Source: Trichuris trichiura
Taxonomy: Eukaryota > Nematoda > Enoplea > Trichinellida > Trichuridae
Reading direction: 5' to 3'
DNA: 64,000 nt
Assembly (NCBI GenBank): GCA_037903355.1
Contig: JBAJFE010000034.1
Location: forward strand, 496,001 to 560,000
Shown: positions 1-13,207 of the stretch, one piece after another
Layout of the letters: each line of letters begins with the position of its first letter
How positions within the stretch are numbered: position 1 is the first letter of the stretch
The notes under the pieces: generated by a model
What the model saw: the letters and a program-made list of their open reading frames with translations, nothing else
Told to the model about the DNA's origin: nothing
Database searches by the model: none
Position numbers and translations under genes: made by a program

Positions 1-2358
1 ACAATTAGCAAAAAATCGAAAACGCTAATCGAATACGTTTACAGTCGCAGAGCTTAGTGAATCTTTCCTGTTTCGTCGTCAGTCGTTGCAGCCTAACGCT
101 GGCAATGGAACAGGTTATTCTTGAAAAGCTATCAAATAAACGCATGCGAACAGCGTTCTTCTTTTTTACTTGCAATTGGTCACCCATTCGTTGATCGAAC
201 ATTTGCTCTTTAATTGCACCAACAAACAACTTCAAAGAGAATATCCATTTCTTAATAAAGATTGTAGTAACTAACGACGTTATTATAAAGATACTCGCCA
301 AAGGTTAAGGAAAACTGCACAACACTATTCAGTATGGGCTGCTTTGAGAAGAAACAATACAGCAGCTGTCGAAGCTTTCGGAAATAAAGTTTCTCAGAAA
401 AACATTTCTATTTAATGCTTCGTTGACTTTTAATGAAATACTATTCAGTTTGGAACTTTTCGCAAGAAGGCGTAACTCTTCATAATTTACTATGAATAAA
501 CAACTCGTTCCCGGTAAAAACGGTTATTGATCGGCACATTTATTAGAAGTGAGAATAAGATCGCGCTGCTTTTCGGCAGTTTATATCTCGTGCTAGGGTT
601 AACTTACGGCGGGAAGCGTTGTTCTAAAAACGATTTTATTTTCTGGTGCTTTCGGATCTATCCTTGACCCGTAAAAACTAACGGCCATCAGTTTATAATA
701 CTGAACACATTTCATGACAACCCGAATTGATTTGGTTTCTCCGATAAGGATAGGTAGCATGAGCAACTATAGAACGCTTCGGTGGTTTTGACATCTGCAT
801 CAATCTTTGAAAATGGACAGAAAATCAACTTGCAACAACACTAGCCATTTATTACTGTTTCCATTGCACTCAATAATGTTGTGCCAGCGTACGGATACAA
901 GAATACCAAAGGTGAGTTAGGTTTGCTCTAAATAAGTGCCACCTTAGCTAAATACTATCCCCTCAGGAATTGCCATATCAACCAGAAAAGAAGGTAAACA
1001 GAGGAGGCAATGTTTGGTCAGTACGGAGCTTATGGTGACACCTACGCCAGTTACACCTTACTCTAGGTTCAGAATGGCACTTTTATTGTTTTATAGACAT
1101 GATGACTTGGTGCAGTAGCGGAAGGGTTCGATGTCTCAGATGAGTCAAACTCTTTAAACTCGGAATTCCGAATAGGTCGACAAGGCACTGCAAAGAGTGG
1201 CCTTGTAGGAGTTCTGCATTGGCATCTTCTAGACAAGAAATGTATTTAGGTAGAAGCTTAATTATACAGGTCTTGCTTTTTAGATCACTAATCGAACAAG
1301 ACCAGTATAATAAAGCCTCTGCTCAAATATAATTCTTATCCAGAAGATGCTAATTGCCACAAGGTCGAGCTTCACAATACAATTTATGACTTATCAAGAT
1401 TTCAACTTTCAAGCTTCTGACTTTAACCCGGTGCAGCAGGAACTGCCCGCTACCTTGCATCTTGATTAATTCTTTTTCGCGCGTTCTCTCTCTCTCTCGC
1501 TCGATATTGGCAACTTAAATTTATAAGCATCAAGGAATGAGAGTGTTAGCCGTTTGCAGCATCTCAGGGCAAATAAAGCATTTTTGGTTCCTCCATCCAC
1601 AAAAGAACACATTTTTAACAAGAATGTCAGCTTTTGCAACGGGCCTAGCTGATGTTTTTTTTTTCATACCGCCACGTAACATTCGCTTTTCACCGCTTAT
1701 AACGATGTGCCTTAGGAAACGTTTCCTTCGTTTTCTAGGGAACTACGAAGACAAGTAATGACACCCTTCAACGTGGCAAGCTTTCTTCACTTCTGAATCT
1801 TTTCAATCGTTACTTATAGTCAATTCAAGTGCATAAGTTTTCCTTTGAATTTCGTGTTATGACACCTCGATTTTTCTTTAAAATGGCTGCAAACGCCCAT
1901 CTTCAGATTCCTTTCGCGCACCGACATCGTTCGATTTTCCCGACTGCAGAAATGGATGCTTTCCTTGTAACTTATTGCTACTGAAACTGCTTTATTGGCA
2001 TACGTGTCGCAAAAAAATATTTTCGGCTTTCCGTACTGTCTTTCCTCATTTAAACAGAAACAATGCGATAGTTAAAAATGTACATTTCCACGGTATATTG
2101 CTGAAACTTTATGCGAGTGTGAGACTCACGTTCACTTGAACTAGAGCCGTATTACAAAAAGCAAAGCACTTGCACAAAATTGGATATTCTTCTTGAAGCG
2201 CAATCATATCAGCGCGAAGTTATTCTCATGTCTAATAAATTATTTTTGACGTATACTTTTTACCAGGAAAAATTTTTCTTTCGATTAAATTGGGGATATT
2301 ATTCAAACAAGAACAGCAGGTTTAAGGATTAAAATTTCTAACAGAATAAATAGCATAC
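1..2358. other. Probable EFL1 intron / left flank, no coding exon found
   Basis: No exon with recognisable protein similarity was found on either strand. The EFL1 reading frame stops at a GT donor at 2358-2357, and the next conserved block of the protein (the domain II start) is not visible here, so this stretch is most likely intron with the remaining exons left of the window. It holds one palindromic MITE (1186-1379). A weak, decayed match to the foldback core (a CTTTCGG...TTGACCCG-like motif) lies near 648-680. A CT-rich run lies near 1480-1500. Confidence 0.5.
1186..1379. mobile_element. Palindromic MITE, family A copy 1
   Basis: The two halves are reverse complements: CACTGCAAAGAGTGGCC at the left end pairs with the GGTCGAGCTTCACAATA-type right end, and GCATCTTCTAGAC pairs with the CCAGAAGATGC block. 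The same roughly 190-bp structure recurs at 23864-24055 and 27726-27916, where it is flanked by TA on both sides. This is the most decayed of the three copies. There is no coding capacity; it probably depends on a TA-targeting (Tc1/mariner or pogo type) transposase. Confidence 0.75.
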
Positions 2359-5300
2359 CAGGGGCGTCCTGCCATCCTCATCAGCAAACCGAGTCTGTTT
2401 CGGCTGTTGATCAAGGCAGCCTTTTAACCGTTCTCTTTTAGGAAACACTGCTTGTTTCCGAATTGACGCATCTAATAAGCGAGATTCCACTGGTACCATT
2501 TTCGAAACAAACACTATAGTAGGTGCATCTGCAACTGTGCAGTTCATAATAAAAGGTTTCAAAGCCTGTGCCGCTGGGCTAAGAAGCCTAAATGAGCTGG
2601 CAGAGCCACCGCACAATAGCCTTTCGATTCTACGCTGAGAAAGTTTGCCAGCAGGCGGAAGTTGGTCGCACACCATCCGAAGGACAGCGGATGCCGCGGG
2701 AATCCATGAACCAAAAACGCTTTGCAACTTTTGACGAGGATCGCTTCGAGAAACTTCGGCACCTTGAATGCTTATTTGCAAGGATTTCAATATTTTCATC
2801 GCCTTATCAGCGTCACCGCTGATGAGAAAAGCATCATAAACAGACGCCAAATTCCTCAGCACCATACTGGCAAACAAAGGCTCTTTACCCTTTTCACTTG
2901 CGCCATGCACTGGTTGCTTGGACTTTGCATCTAGGTAGAAATCGCCCCACAAGGCATTACACAATTTCTGTTCGTCAATGCAGGTTAACCTTTTTGCCCA
3001 CAACTCAGCAAAGTCCGATAAACGAAAGGCCCAGTTGTCCAAAGCGCTGGCAAATGCAACATTGCCAGACGACGGAACAAAATAGTGCTTTTCCTCATCT
3101 GAAAATACAATAAAAGCATAAAGATATTATGCAAGCAAACAATAAACTATTAACACCAAATAATACGCGTTTAACGAAAAAAAATTTTGGGCATAAAACT
3201 TCTTCAATTGTCAGCGGGAAAAAAGCCAACTGCTCATCAATAATTACACATACTGCTTTATAGACACCATTCGCTAGCAATAGGAAGGATAACACGAGCT
3301 TTCAACAGCAATTCTGCTTTTCTTACGCTGTCATAAGTGATCGTGTGAAATTACAACTGCATAATAAAAAGGGTTACAAAAGAATTTCGAACGAGCAACG
3401 TAAGCTTACCAGGGGCACCTGAAGAATTGCCATTACCAGAATTGTTCGCGTCAACTGAAGATGAGGACAACCGCTCATAGTCTTCCAATTCCCTGGACAC
3501 GAAAAGTTCACCGGTAACTGCATTGGCTTGCTCAAGAACTTGGACTAATCGATTGTAAGCTTCCAAAGGAGTCATTTTCATTTCGGTAAACAACCGGTCA
3601 ATCTTGTTCAGTACAAGGCACAACTGCAAGTCTTCCTTCCAAGCAAGTCGCAAGTTCGCAATAGTCTGAGGGCAAACGCCCTCCACCACGTCAATAACAA
3701 GAATGACTCCGTCGCAGAGAACGGCTGCAGCAGATACTTCACCAGAAAAATCGGCATGACCAGGCGAGTCCACCAAATTAATTAAAAATGATTTTCCTGA
3801 AAATGACAGCAAACATTGGATTACCCAGCAAAACGATAAAACAACAGCTGCATTCACAACCTGACGATCTATACAGTATGCGGTGCGCAAAGCCGCTAAA
3901 AGCTCTTGAAAGCGATCTTACCCCAACTTTTAAGATTTGAACACATAAATGAAATAAACAACTATGAATAATGCCATCATAAAATAAAAAGGGGAAAACT
4001 GCGTTATATTAACCGGAGTAAAAGCGGGAAGATGTTCAACAATAAGAAAACTGATACGCCAGTTCAACGCGTGAAAAGAATCAAGTGAAAAGTTAAAAAT
4101 CTTTGTCACGCTTGCTTTCGAAGCTCAAACAAACATCGGAACTCATTCTCACGGGTTATATGCAAGTTGGCTGTTACTGTCTTTCAATTTCCCCTTTAGA
4201 ACCCCGAAACAATATGCATAATCGACAGGATACAATAACTCGCTAGACTGACTGATAGTGCCCTACCATTTCTTACAATTAAACCATAATATTTAAGTTT
4301 ATAGGCGAGTTTCTTTGACTGAGTAACAAACGACTGATTATTTAATATGCCGCCAAACAACGTCACAGAAATACTATTACTACATTGCACTTTTTTTAGC
4401 TTCCTTTTGTACGGATTTTCTATGTCCCGTTGAAAAACTTTTATTAATAAACTGTCCGTAGCTTTCGGCTCCGAACTTGACCCGCCATCAGCGGTCTAAG
4501 GATTGACGTATGAATAAAGTGCACTAGTAACGTGCAAGGTGCATAGCTGTTTAAAGGCCAGTGTTTTAAAGTGGGCCTTGTAGTTCTTTTCTCTTTGTTC
4601 GAGCGGGTTACAATATTCGTCCATATTTCATTTAATTGTTGCTCGCTCAACTAAAATTGGATACACCCGCTCGAACTGCTGACAGACAAAGAGAAAAGAA
4701 CTACAAGGCCCGCTTTAAAACATGGGCCTTTAAACAGCTATACACCTTGCACGTTACTAGTGCAGTTTATTCATACGTCAATCCTTAGATCGCTGATGAC
4801 GGGTCAAGTTCGGACCCGAAAGCTACGGACAGTTTATTATTAAGAAAAGTTTTTCAACGGGACATAGAAAATCCGTACAAAATGAAGCCGAAAAATGAAA
4901 TTATTTGGTCCTGTACGAAGACACTATATCTTCAATACCTCATTGCACGTGCAAAAAAACAGGATTTGTTTTCTGGATGCACTGCTCACCTAAAGGCGGG
5001 ATCAGTCAAGAATAACCGCTAATACTAATACCCCTTAAAGGCAATGTCTGCACCGTAGGTACAATAACTCGAGACATGCTTTAAAGTTTAAGTAGAAGCA
5101 TAACTAAAAAGCAGAGCTGCTCAAATTACAAGCAGGAAACGTTGCTTGCTGCCTTTACTTCGAAAGAGAAGATATCGCCATAAAGGAAACCACATAAAAT
5201 TTAGCTTTTGCTTGCAGACGAATAGCGTCATCGTATTTAAGGTGTGATGGAAATAGAAAACAGAACGGCACAAAGCAGTCTCTGACCTTTGTTTTCAAAA

Positions 5301-5518
5301 ATTAACGAAATTGCACTTGACTTCATTGTGATTCCACGCTCTTGTTCCTCGATACGGCTATCCATATAGCGCAACTTTCCAGCCATTCGATCGGATATAA
5401 TACCGTTAGTAGCTATCAACAAGTCTGCTAAACTTGTTTTCCCATGGTCAACATGTGCCATTATACAAACGTTCCTGATGAACTCTGGTTCCGATTGAAG
5501 CCTGTACCTCTTCTCCAT
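2359..5518 (-). CDS. EFL1: Elongation factor-like GTPase 1, N-terminal 453 residues (exons 1-3)
   Basis: This is an EF-2-like GTPase that releases eIF6/TIF6 from pre-60S ribosomal subunits in the cytoplasm, acting with SBDS. Exons are 5518-5287, 3796-3410 and 3098-2359, with phases that join without a break. Exon 1 starts MEKRYRLQSEPEFIRN, as in EFL1 rather than eEF2, and carries the P-loop AHVDHGKT (residues 21-28) and the switch region EEQERGITMKSSA. Exon 2 gives DSPGH (87-91) and the base-recognition motif NKID (141-144). Exon 3 encodes the EFL1-specific insert region (DEEKHYFVPSSGNVAFAS, then WAKR). The frame ends at a donor at 2358; the family is about 1,000-1,100 residues, so roughly the C-terminal 60% lies outside the window. 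Intron 1 (about 1.5 kb) contains a foldback transposon. All GTPase motifs look intact. Confidence 0.93.
4404..4883. mobile_element. Long foldback element in EFL1 intron 1
   Basis: This is a near-perfect inverted repeat of two arms of about 220 bp around an AT-rich centre near 4645. The left arm starts TTGTACGGATTTTCTATG and the right arm ends with its complement ATAGAAAATCCGTACAA. Each arm carries the blocks CCCGTTGAAAAACTT, GTAGCTTTCGG and the GACCCGTC/CAGCG core shared with the foldback elements at 26231, 28105 and 58061. A terminal motif resembling their TIR (GGTCCTGTACGAAGAC) follows at about 4908-4924, so the true right end may be there. No open frame of note. Confidence 0.75.
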
Positions 5519-8500
5519 GCTTACGAAGTGCCTATAAACTCTCGCTTGTAAAATTGGCTGTAAAAACCGGAAAAAAAATTAACAAATTCAAAAAACCAAT
5601 TTACCAGAGCAAAATGGAATTACAAAAATACGCAAGTTACTGCAACTGACAAGTGACCACTGGGAGCAGCAGTTTCTTGTAAACTTCAGCTAATAAAAGC
5701 GAACGAGTTAACAAAAGAAATGCTATAATCCATTGGGCCCATATACGGAAAATTAAAAGAGGACGCGCAAAGCTTTAAAGCAACCTGTTACATCAATAGT
5801 TTCCACTATGCGATAATATAAACATAATCAGGTTCCAGAATAGTGTATTACACATAATGCTTAAAAGACGAAGCAACTCGGTTTGAATTTTTTGCAGCAC
5901 TGTAGCTGATCTAGCTCCCGCTAGCCATCAACAAACCGCTAATTTTCAATTTTACTTTTAAGTAGTCTAGCAGCACCGGGGCCTGATGTAAACTGTTGTT
6001 CTTTTCTCTTATAAGTACAACGCCCACGGCAAAACTTAAAAATTATTAATATAGATAAAGATACACTAACAGCAATAACAGCTATGTAGAGCTATTGCAC
6101 TAATAATACAGTTATGAGGTCGACTCTCGTCCTTTAAAAACTGAACGTCTGAAAAATGCAGGTTCCATCCGGCTAAGTATGCCAGGCATCGTGTTATACC
6201 CACACTAGCAAGCCTACCAATCATTTTGTTCTAATCTTACAGAAGCCTAAGCCATAATACAGATCCTATGTTCAGGCTGAAGCTTTTGTAAAAGTAGAAT
6301 AAGATAACCAGCAAGCTTACAGTATGACGGTGGGGCGGCTAAGAGACAAAACCTGCACACTCTACAGTGCTTCACTGAAGACGGAGAACGAGCTGCTTTG
6401 CAAGCTTCAAAAATGGCTTTTTAAATTTAGAAACAGTCATTGGGTACAGCAAAAATAAAATAAAATTTATGCAGCATCATCTCCTTCGTTATGTGTAGGA
6501 ACAAAGCAAATGTTCTAAGTGCTGCATGCGTTCTGGTGTATCATTAAAAGAATACTTCGGCAGCGGTTCTTTAGCCGCTCCCGTTTGTCCTGGCTGCGGT
6601 CTGCTATCACTGAATCACGAGTGCCTCTTCATTTTTGGAAACACGTTTTAGCGTAGGCATTTGATCACTCTATCTTGAGATTTTCAAGAATAGCTTTATT
6701 TATTGATTTCCAGGTGGCGCTGCTTGTTTAGGCAGGTCTTTTATATATAGCTGTACGCTTAGGCTTATGGCAAGGGTGAAGTACCGTTTCCTCGGAAGGG
6801 CACCTGAAGTAATAGGCTATGCACGAAATTTCAGCTACGAATTGAAATATAGCGATTGTCTCAGTAGACTGTTTAGTGGAAAAATTGTCCGACAGCCTTT
6901 ACTGCATAAGTTGACCCGGTTACACGATTGTTTGAAGGCTCAAGCGTTGACAAATGCTCATTAGCAGTAAATGAGTTACCGTATGTACGTAACCTTTTCA
7001 AAACTGATTCTGTCGATCGCTTATTCGCCAGCACCTTGCTATGCCTTTTCTTGCTAATGTCTCCGAGAGGATTTTTTCTCGCACCACCTTTTGTCCAGTA
7101 GAATGTCTCCCTATTATGGGCCAGGTCCTGCAGCGCCCCCTTGAGATTAACGGGTCTAACATATTGTCCTGCGCTTGCGCCACATATATCATGTTCTGGC
7201 AGAAATTTAGCCCAGATTTAATTAACGATTTTGAAAGCTCTCAGCGTCTCAGCCAAGCACGCGACAATGCCGAAAGTTGACACTTAGCAAGAAAGCCAGT
7301 TTTGCAGAAGTAGAACATCAAGACTTCGAAGATGTTCTGAATTCTCAAACTGGTGACCTCATCCATTGAAGGAGTTTCAACAACTTGCCGCTCAAGGGGA
7401 AAGTGAACAAAGAAGAGAAGGTGACGACAAAAACTAGAAATCTTATTGGCAAGAGCTAAATACTAAATGGCTGTCAACTGCCTTGAAAACTATTCAGAAA
7501 ACTTGCATTGACTTGATGACCAGTGATTATAACAAGAAACCTAGCAGCTTAGCAACAATAGGCGTTTGAAGGAGCTCGCTAAATGCACAGACAACTCCTA
7601 CATTAAATAACATGAAAAGAAACCTTTTGAAAACGCATCATAGGAGAAATGCAGCCAGGGGCTACTGAGCTACTGACAATGTTAAGGTCGGAAAAGTAAA
7701 AATAGTGTAAACCAATAAAGATCTGCTTTTTACGAATTAAGGCGTAGCATCTACTTCAGCACTTAATTATTACCTACAAACAGATACTCCTTACTGAGCA
7801 GTATTCACTTAGAATTACGTCATTGTTTTCTCGCTTGTTGTGTATAAGCAAGAAACGTTTCGGGCGTTTGCCATCGAATCCCGAATTTTCCTATAGCTCA
7901 CGTATATTGTACAACAGGATAAACGAGTTCAAACGAAACCTTATGTCTCAGCCCATTGTGGCTGCTGTTCATTGATTTAAAGTGGAAACTCAGCGGCGTG
8001 CAGTTGTCAAGGAAAATTTCTGATATGCATCATTTTGCTCTCAATTTCCTCTCTAGCATCAAATTATTGCAACTCTTCGGTTCATAGGCTATTAACTCGG
8101 CAAGTCAGACCATCAGCAACGTTTTCATGTTTCACTTCACCAAGCTTGGGCTGATTTTATAGCTACAAGCAGATTTCAGCAGCGTAAATCGCGTTACACA
8201 TCGACTGCCTACATGTTATCACCTTAATTAGCATATATGCCGGAATCCAGCATAAATTTCTCCTGAAAGCTCTGCCACTAAAGGTAATCATAATTGTTTA
8301 ACGAGCAGCGCCCATACGCCCAAACATGTACACTGGTAGCAGCTAAATTTTACGTATCCTTATCTTTTACCTTACGTGGAGTTTGTTAAGCGGAATAAAC
8401 GATATGACAGACAACTGCTAGGAACTTATTCATATTTATCTCCTGCGTCCGCGTAGTGTCAAAGCACACTTGTGATTCAGTGGACAAATTCGTTGCCAAA

Positions 8501-9273
8501 CGAAACGCCTATCTTACAGGAGTTGTTTGCTCACGCTTTAGGCAGTTGGAATCTTCAGCAGCACCAAGTATGATTTTGTCTCTTGCCACCTGGGCCCATT
8601 CCCTTCAAGGCGTTCGTTTGCTTCATCATCGCAAATGGATGAGTAACAGTTAATGGCTATATATGCTTTGCAGCTTAGTCGATCTGAAACTTTCTGAACG
8701 AACATAGTCGAGTCGTTGCTTTTACTCGGAAAACTGAAAAGCAATTGAAAAGAATTGTCGTGACTTTCCAAATTGAGTTTGCCCTTTACGCTATGTTTAA
8801 AATAACGGGGAATGATTACTTATTTTACATAAAAGAAACGGTAGACAAAATTTCAATAAAACGGACCGCATAGTGCTTTCAAATTGCCCATTTCATGTAT
8901 AGCAGCGGCGAAAGCTGTTTCTTTCGGTCTCTGAAAGAGTGTACACTTTGTAGCAAGCGAACGAGCCATCGAAACGGGGTATGTCCTGCTTTCAAAGGCT
9001 CTAAAAAATGGCTGCCTACTTTTCAGTAGAAATAGCACCACTGGATCACCGTGGACATAGAACGCGTAAGTAGCGCAAATGCAACATTGTAAAGGCGATG
9101 CGGTAAAATGATCACTTTTACTTTAAATAAGACCGCGCTGTGCAGGTGATGGAAAATATTAACGCTGCCAACCGACAAGAACAACAAAATAGTGAGCTTA
9201 CTTTACGGACAAATTCATCTTCGTCAACATTGATTAGTGCGAAGGACAGTTAATTAGTTGTTGGGAAGTTGAA
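5519..9273. other. Intergenic, no supported gene
   Basis: Six-frame reading shows only short open frames of 60-80 codons without recognisable domains or convincing splice partners. The segment contains AT-rich sequence and a single TTAGGC hexamer near 6752. I see no RNA gene or transposon ends here. Regulatory sequence for EFL1 would be expected just right of 5518, but no clear motif stands out. Confidence 0.5.
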
Positions 9274-11768
9274 TCACACTTCGTCTTTATTCAAGTGTTT
9301 TGCTTTGTTCGACAAGTGCCCATCCTGACGATTATAGATAGCGCGGGCGATTTCATTCTGCAACTTGTTCTGCTTTTCCAACTCGTCTTGCGTCTCCAGA
9401 GAACGCAAAATGTTCACTATGTCATTAGTTTTGCCAAAATATACCTCGTTAAGTGAGGAACGCATTTTATTCTCCATTTCCTAAAATAAATATTGAAAAT
9501 AAAGAAAGATTCCATGCTTGCGTCGTTTATAAAGCTAAAAATTGCCATTCTACTTGCTAAAAAAATGCTTCTTTCAGCAAGTACAGCCTATCACTGAACC
9601 TGCTTTAATCTGAGAACATAAGAAGCGCTCAACTAAACTTTTAGGATATCTAAAGGGACGGTCGGTTGTGCGCTCCACGGTCACACTGTAAGCTCGCTGG
9701 CCATTCTGTTCTGCTTTTAACTAAGTTTAAGCGCTTAGGCTTAGGCTTAGGGCAGAACAGGATGCCTCCACGTTTGCCCGAAAGAAACCCGCATTTCTCA
9801 AATGAGCGCATAACTGACAAAAGCCTTGCATTCTAACTTGTTTAAAAGGCCGAGCGAAATTCGACTTTCCAATAGATCTCACTTTGTTAATCGATAATCC
9901 AGAGCTCTCGCTCATGAAAGAATACTTTAACTCAAAATAAAAACAAAACAGCTCTACGCAATCCTGTAGTGTACGGGACAAAAAAAATCATTCATCAAAA
10001 CTCAAAAGACGTGGGAGCTTTCGAGATATTCCTGGTCAGGTTTTCAGCATCAAGCGCGCAAAGGCAGCTTCGTACATTTGATGGCAAAGAGGGAACCGGG
10101 ACAATTTCGAAGGCTCTGTGTGCCTTAGATTTGACTGCAAAATTAAAACATATAGCCGCTAAAAAGGTATCTTTTCAAATATTACTGCGTGAGAATAAAG
10201 ACCGTCGGAAAAGCACAAACACTCAATCGTACTTTGACGGTTCGACCAATTGCCAAATGAATCAGCAGATGATAACAGAGTAAACTGCAACAGCTTATCG
10301 ACTTGAGTAAACATGTTACCTTTGCTAAAACGTTTACACCTTATGTTGGAAAGGAAATGAGCAATTATTAACGCATTAAGGATTTGCCCATTATGTCAAC
10401 AATTTCGTCGTTGAAAACGGGACATAAAAGGTTTGTTCGGTTAACAAAAGTAAAAACTATGTCAAGGAGAAAAATGTTTCTTTCATATGTATATTTGTTA
10501 CGAAAAATGTACAAACCGTTTACCGTGTTCTAAAATACGCAAGTTCAAATCCTAGGAGCTTTCAGAGCAGAGCGCGCTCCGTTTTCAACTTTCACAAATA
10601 TGGGCTTGAGAGCCCATGCCTACGTCAGCAAGCAGACATAATGAAAAACGGCAGTTACGATTTCCGTTATCTTTTATTATATCTGCTTGCTGTAACGGTA
10701 GCAGAAGAGAAAATGTGTCAGTTATGTGCACGATAGAACTGTCAACATACCTCAACCATTCTACCAATATTAATAACGTGTGCACTGCTTTCGTTCACTG
10801 GGGCATCAGCTTCCATTTGTCTTGTGATAGAACCGCTCAAATTAAGATCTTGACCGCACTCTTTTTTCAGCCACAGCATTAGGGTGGATGTCAGTTTGTA
10901 ATGCGCATTTCGTCCTGTAGACTTTTCCTGCATAAAATCCATTAGTTTGAAAACGACAAATAGAAATAGAAAACCACCTGAACTTCAACTACATGAATGG
11001 AGTCCCATGAACCTTCTGCCATTTTGGTGGTATCGCCAGATTTTTTGATCAAAACAGCACCAGCGAAACCGTGGTCTAAATCCCAGAGATATACGGAAGA
11101 TATACCACCTTCGAAGTACCTAAAGATGAAAATGTGTGAAAAGAAAACGTTCAAATTAACCATACATTTCACGGTATTGATCAAAAGCGTTGTTGGACTC
11201 GATCTCAAGGCGGCGCAGACGTTCTGTTGGTTGAACACCATCTTCCAGAGGCGGGAAATAGGTATTACTCCAAGGAGACCTAATAATTAACAGAAATGCA
11301 CAACTCAAATTCCCTTCGTTGAAAGAAGGCAATGAAAACGGCATTGAAGATCAGACGAACATCCTAACACGCTAAAACAACAGACACACGAAGTACTATT
11401 GTTTTTCGACTAATAATATCATTTGTACAGTAATTTAGAGTACCGTAGAAAGCGCTCGCATTGAAGAAAAAAGAAAAGAAAAATACTGCACTGATTTATT
11501 ACCTGTAGGAATCACCGTCCCGGTTGTAGTCGCATAGAAGAAACTCTTTTCCTAAGGTAGGATCTAAAGCCACCTTTAGGGGTTGATCGATTGCAGCAAG
11601 CAAATCTTGGCACAGTTCTGGCACCATGTCGATCAGGAGGCCCAAGTATCGTTCGCACTTTTGCGGAGGTAATCGCCGCATCAAATCAAGCGCGCAATCC
11701 AGTTGCTGTTCAGCCTAGAAAACAAATTTAATTTTAAAAAACAGCAGGGCAAAAGCATAATTTACCAT
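9274..11768 (-). CDS. CAPZB: F-actin-capping protein subunit beta (complete, six exons)
   Basis: This is the beta subunit of the CapZ heterodimer, which binds actin barbed ends and, with the alpha subunit, blocks subunit exchange. Exons are 11768-11766 (ATG only), 11714-11503, 11279-11166, 11119-10978, 10927-10751 and 9480-9274. They total 855 bases, an unbroken frame of 284 residues (the family is about 270-280). The order of conserved blocks is right: [15 protein letters not shown] at the N terminus, the beta signature [61 protein letters not shown], and the actin-binding tentacle region [16 protein letters not shown]. The C terminus is a slightly extended, charged tail (KHLNKDEV). The first intron is 51 bp, and the start codon sits alone in exon 1. 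The start exon is inferred from the ATG|GTAAAT junction. Confidence 0.95.
9734..9752. repeat. Interstitial telomere-type hexamers (TTAGGC) in last CAPZB intron
   Basis: The run reads CTTAGGCTTAGGCTTAGGG, three head-to-tail units of the nematode telomere hexamer with the last base changed. It lies inside the last (about 1.27-kb) intron of the capping protein gene. Similar short runs occur at 33312-33326 and 46141-46159, with inverted or degenerate forms near 20738 and 27577. Confidence 0.8.
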
Positions 11769-13207
11769 TATGCGCAAAAATGTAACGACGATCTCGAATG
11801 GATGCTTCACGTCTACCACAGACACATTTAAAGCTAAACTGCGTCACAACTACAAAATAGTATACTGTAGTGTTTAGCAGGTACTATTTTTTGCCTGGTC
11901 GCTGTAATCTACACAGTGACGTAAACAGTAAAAACTTACGGTAAGTTCAAGCATTGTTCTGTTATAATAAATCCAAAACATCCAAGCAAAAAGTTAAAAG
12001 CAAGAAGTAGTGTTATACGAGCAAAAATTTTAAGCGTGAGTAAACTGAGAACAAGCCAAGCCGAGTTGAATGTGTTGCAATGGTAGCACAATGCTGTAAC
12101 TTCGTTTAAAAGCCTATATTTCGTAACGCACATACGGAAATCGTATTGTTCAAGGCTAAAACTATTGGGGAATGCCGCATTTTCACCTCGCATCATTTTC
12201 ATCCCTTTCTTTTGACAGCCGTTCGATCTCTTCTCCTGAACTTTTTGGATCCTATCTATGAACATCCAGACGATTTCTTTCAACCTGTACGTTTGTTCAC
12301 GAAGCAGCCCAACGTGGACCTAAAAGCCTAGGATAAATATCCCTAGTCTTTACATCCATACTTGGAAATACTAACTGCGTGCTCTTCCATTTGCAAAGGT
12401 ACGAAGTATATATGCTTAGGTAGCTCTCCCTCGCTTTACGACGGAACCACAGCGTTTTGAAAATTTGGACTCTAAGTATTACTGTCTTCTGTGATTTTTT
12501 CCAATAACCTGAAATTCCGTTTAATGACAGAGCATTTGCTCCATTTATATGATGGATACTCATACCTCAAAGAGGATCAAGCACTGAAAAACCCCCAAAA
12601 ACGAAAGTTTACTAATAAAGGCTTCCTTTTCAGTTCTTATCGTAAAGAGGCTTCGTTCATTAATTATGGACATGGTGTAGTATCATGAGAATCAAACTGT
12701 TGAAGAAGAACTACTATGCAGAAAAACCTGTTTTCAAGAATCGTACTTATATTGAAAACCGTTGAGCCCATAAGAAACCCTTTTTATGAAAAAAACTTTA
12801 CATACACGAAGATCAATTCTGACAGCCACCCTGTAACAACACAGCGAGTTGGGCACTTCCCAGCAGAACTACCGTAGCTCTCTGTCACATGCTAACATCG
12901 GCTATGCAAAAACTTTGACTGCAAAGCTGTATTACAACATTAAGCATGCGAGATTAATGCTTCACTTTTCACTAATAACTGTTCATTCATTTCTTGCTTG
13001 GAAAACGCTACCAACGAAGATTACAGTTTCACACACGGAGTGAAACTTCAATAACTGTTTTGAACTTTCAAGGCAAAGCAATGATAGTAACGGTTTAAAC
13101 TTAAAAGTTTATTGCATTCGCTTTGTAATCCAGTGTCACTAGCACAGTTTGCGAAAGCAATAATTCCAGAACATAAACTTACGACATCTTCAACAGTAGA
13201 AATAAAA
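11769..13207. other. Intergenic; weak coding signal around 12200-12350 (minus)
   Basis: Minus-strand frames around 12,350-12,150 have a hydrophobic/charged helical look (YRLKEIVWMFIDRIQKVQEK) behind a possible TTTTAG acceptor near 12,331. No family was recognised and no complete exon set could be joined. The remainder shows nothing supported. Confidence 0.25.

Noticed and set aside
1537..1758. 73-codon plus-strand open frame in the probable EFL1 intron
   Set aside because: No recognisable domain, Phe-rich because of T-runs, no splice partner; likely a chance frame.
2592..3113. Plus-strand open frames opposite EFL1 exon 3
   Set aside because: Shadows of the real minus-strand exon, which carries conserved EFL1 sequence.
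9969..10283. 104-codon plus-strand frame within the CAPZB intron
   Set aside because: No similarity recognised and no start or splice context; intronic by the CAPZB reconstruction.
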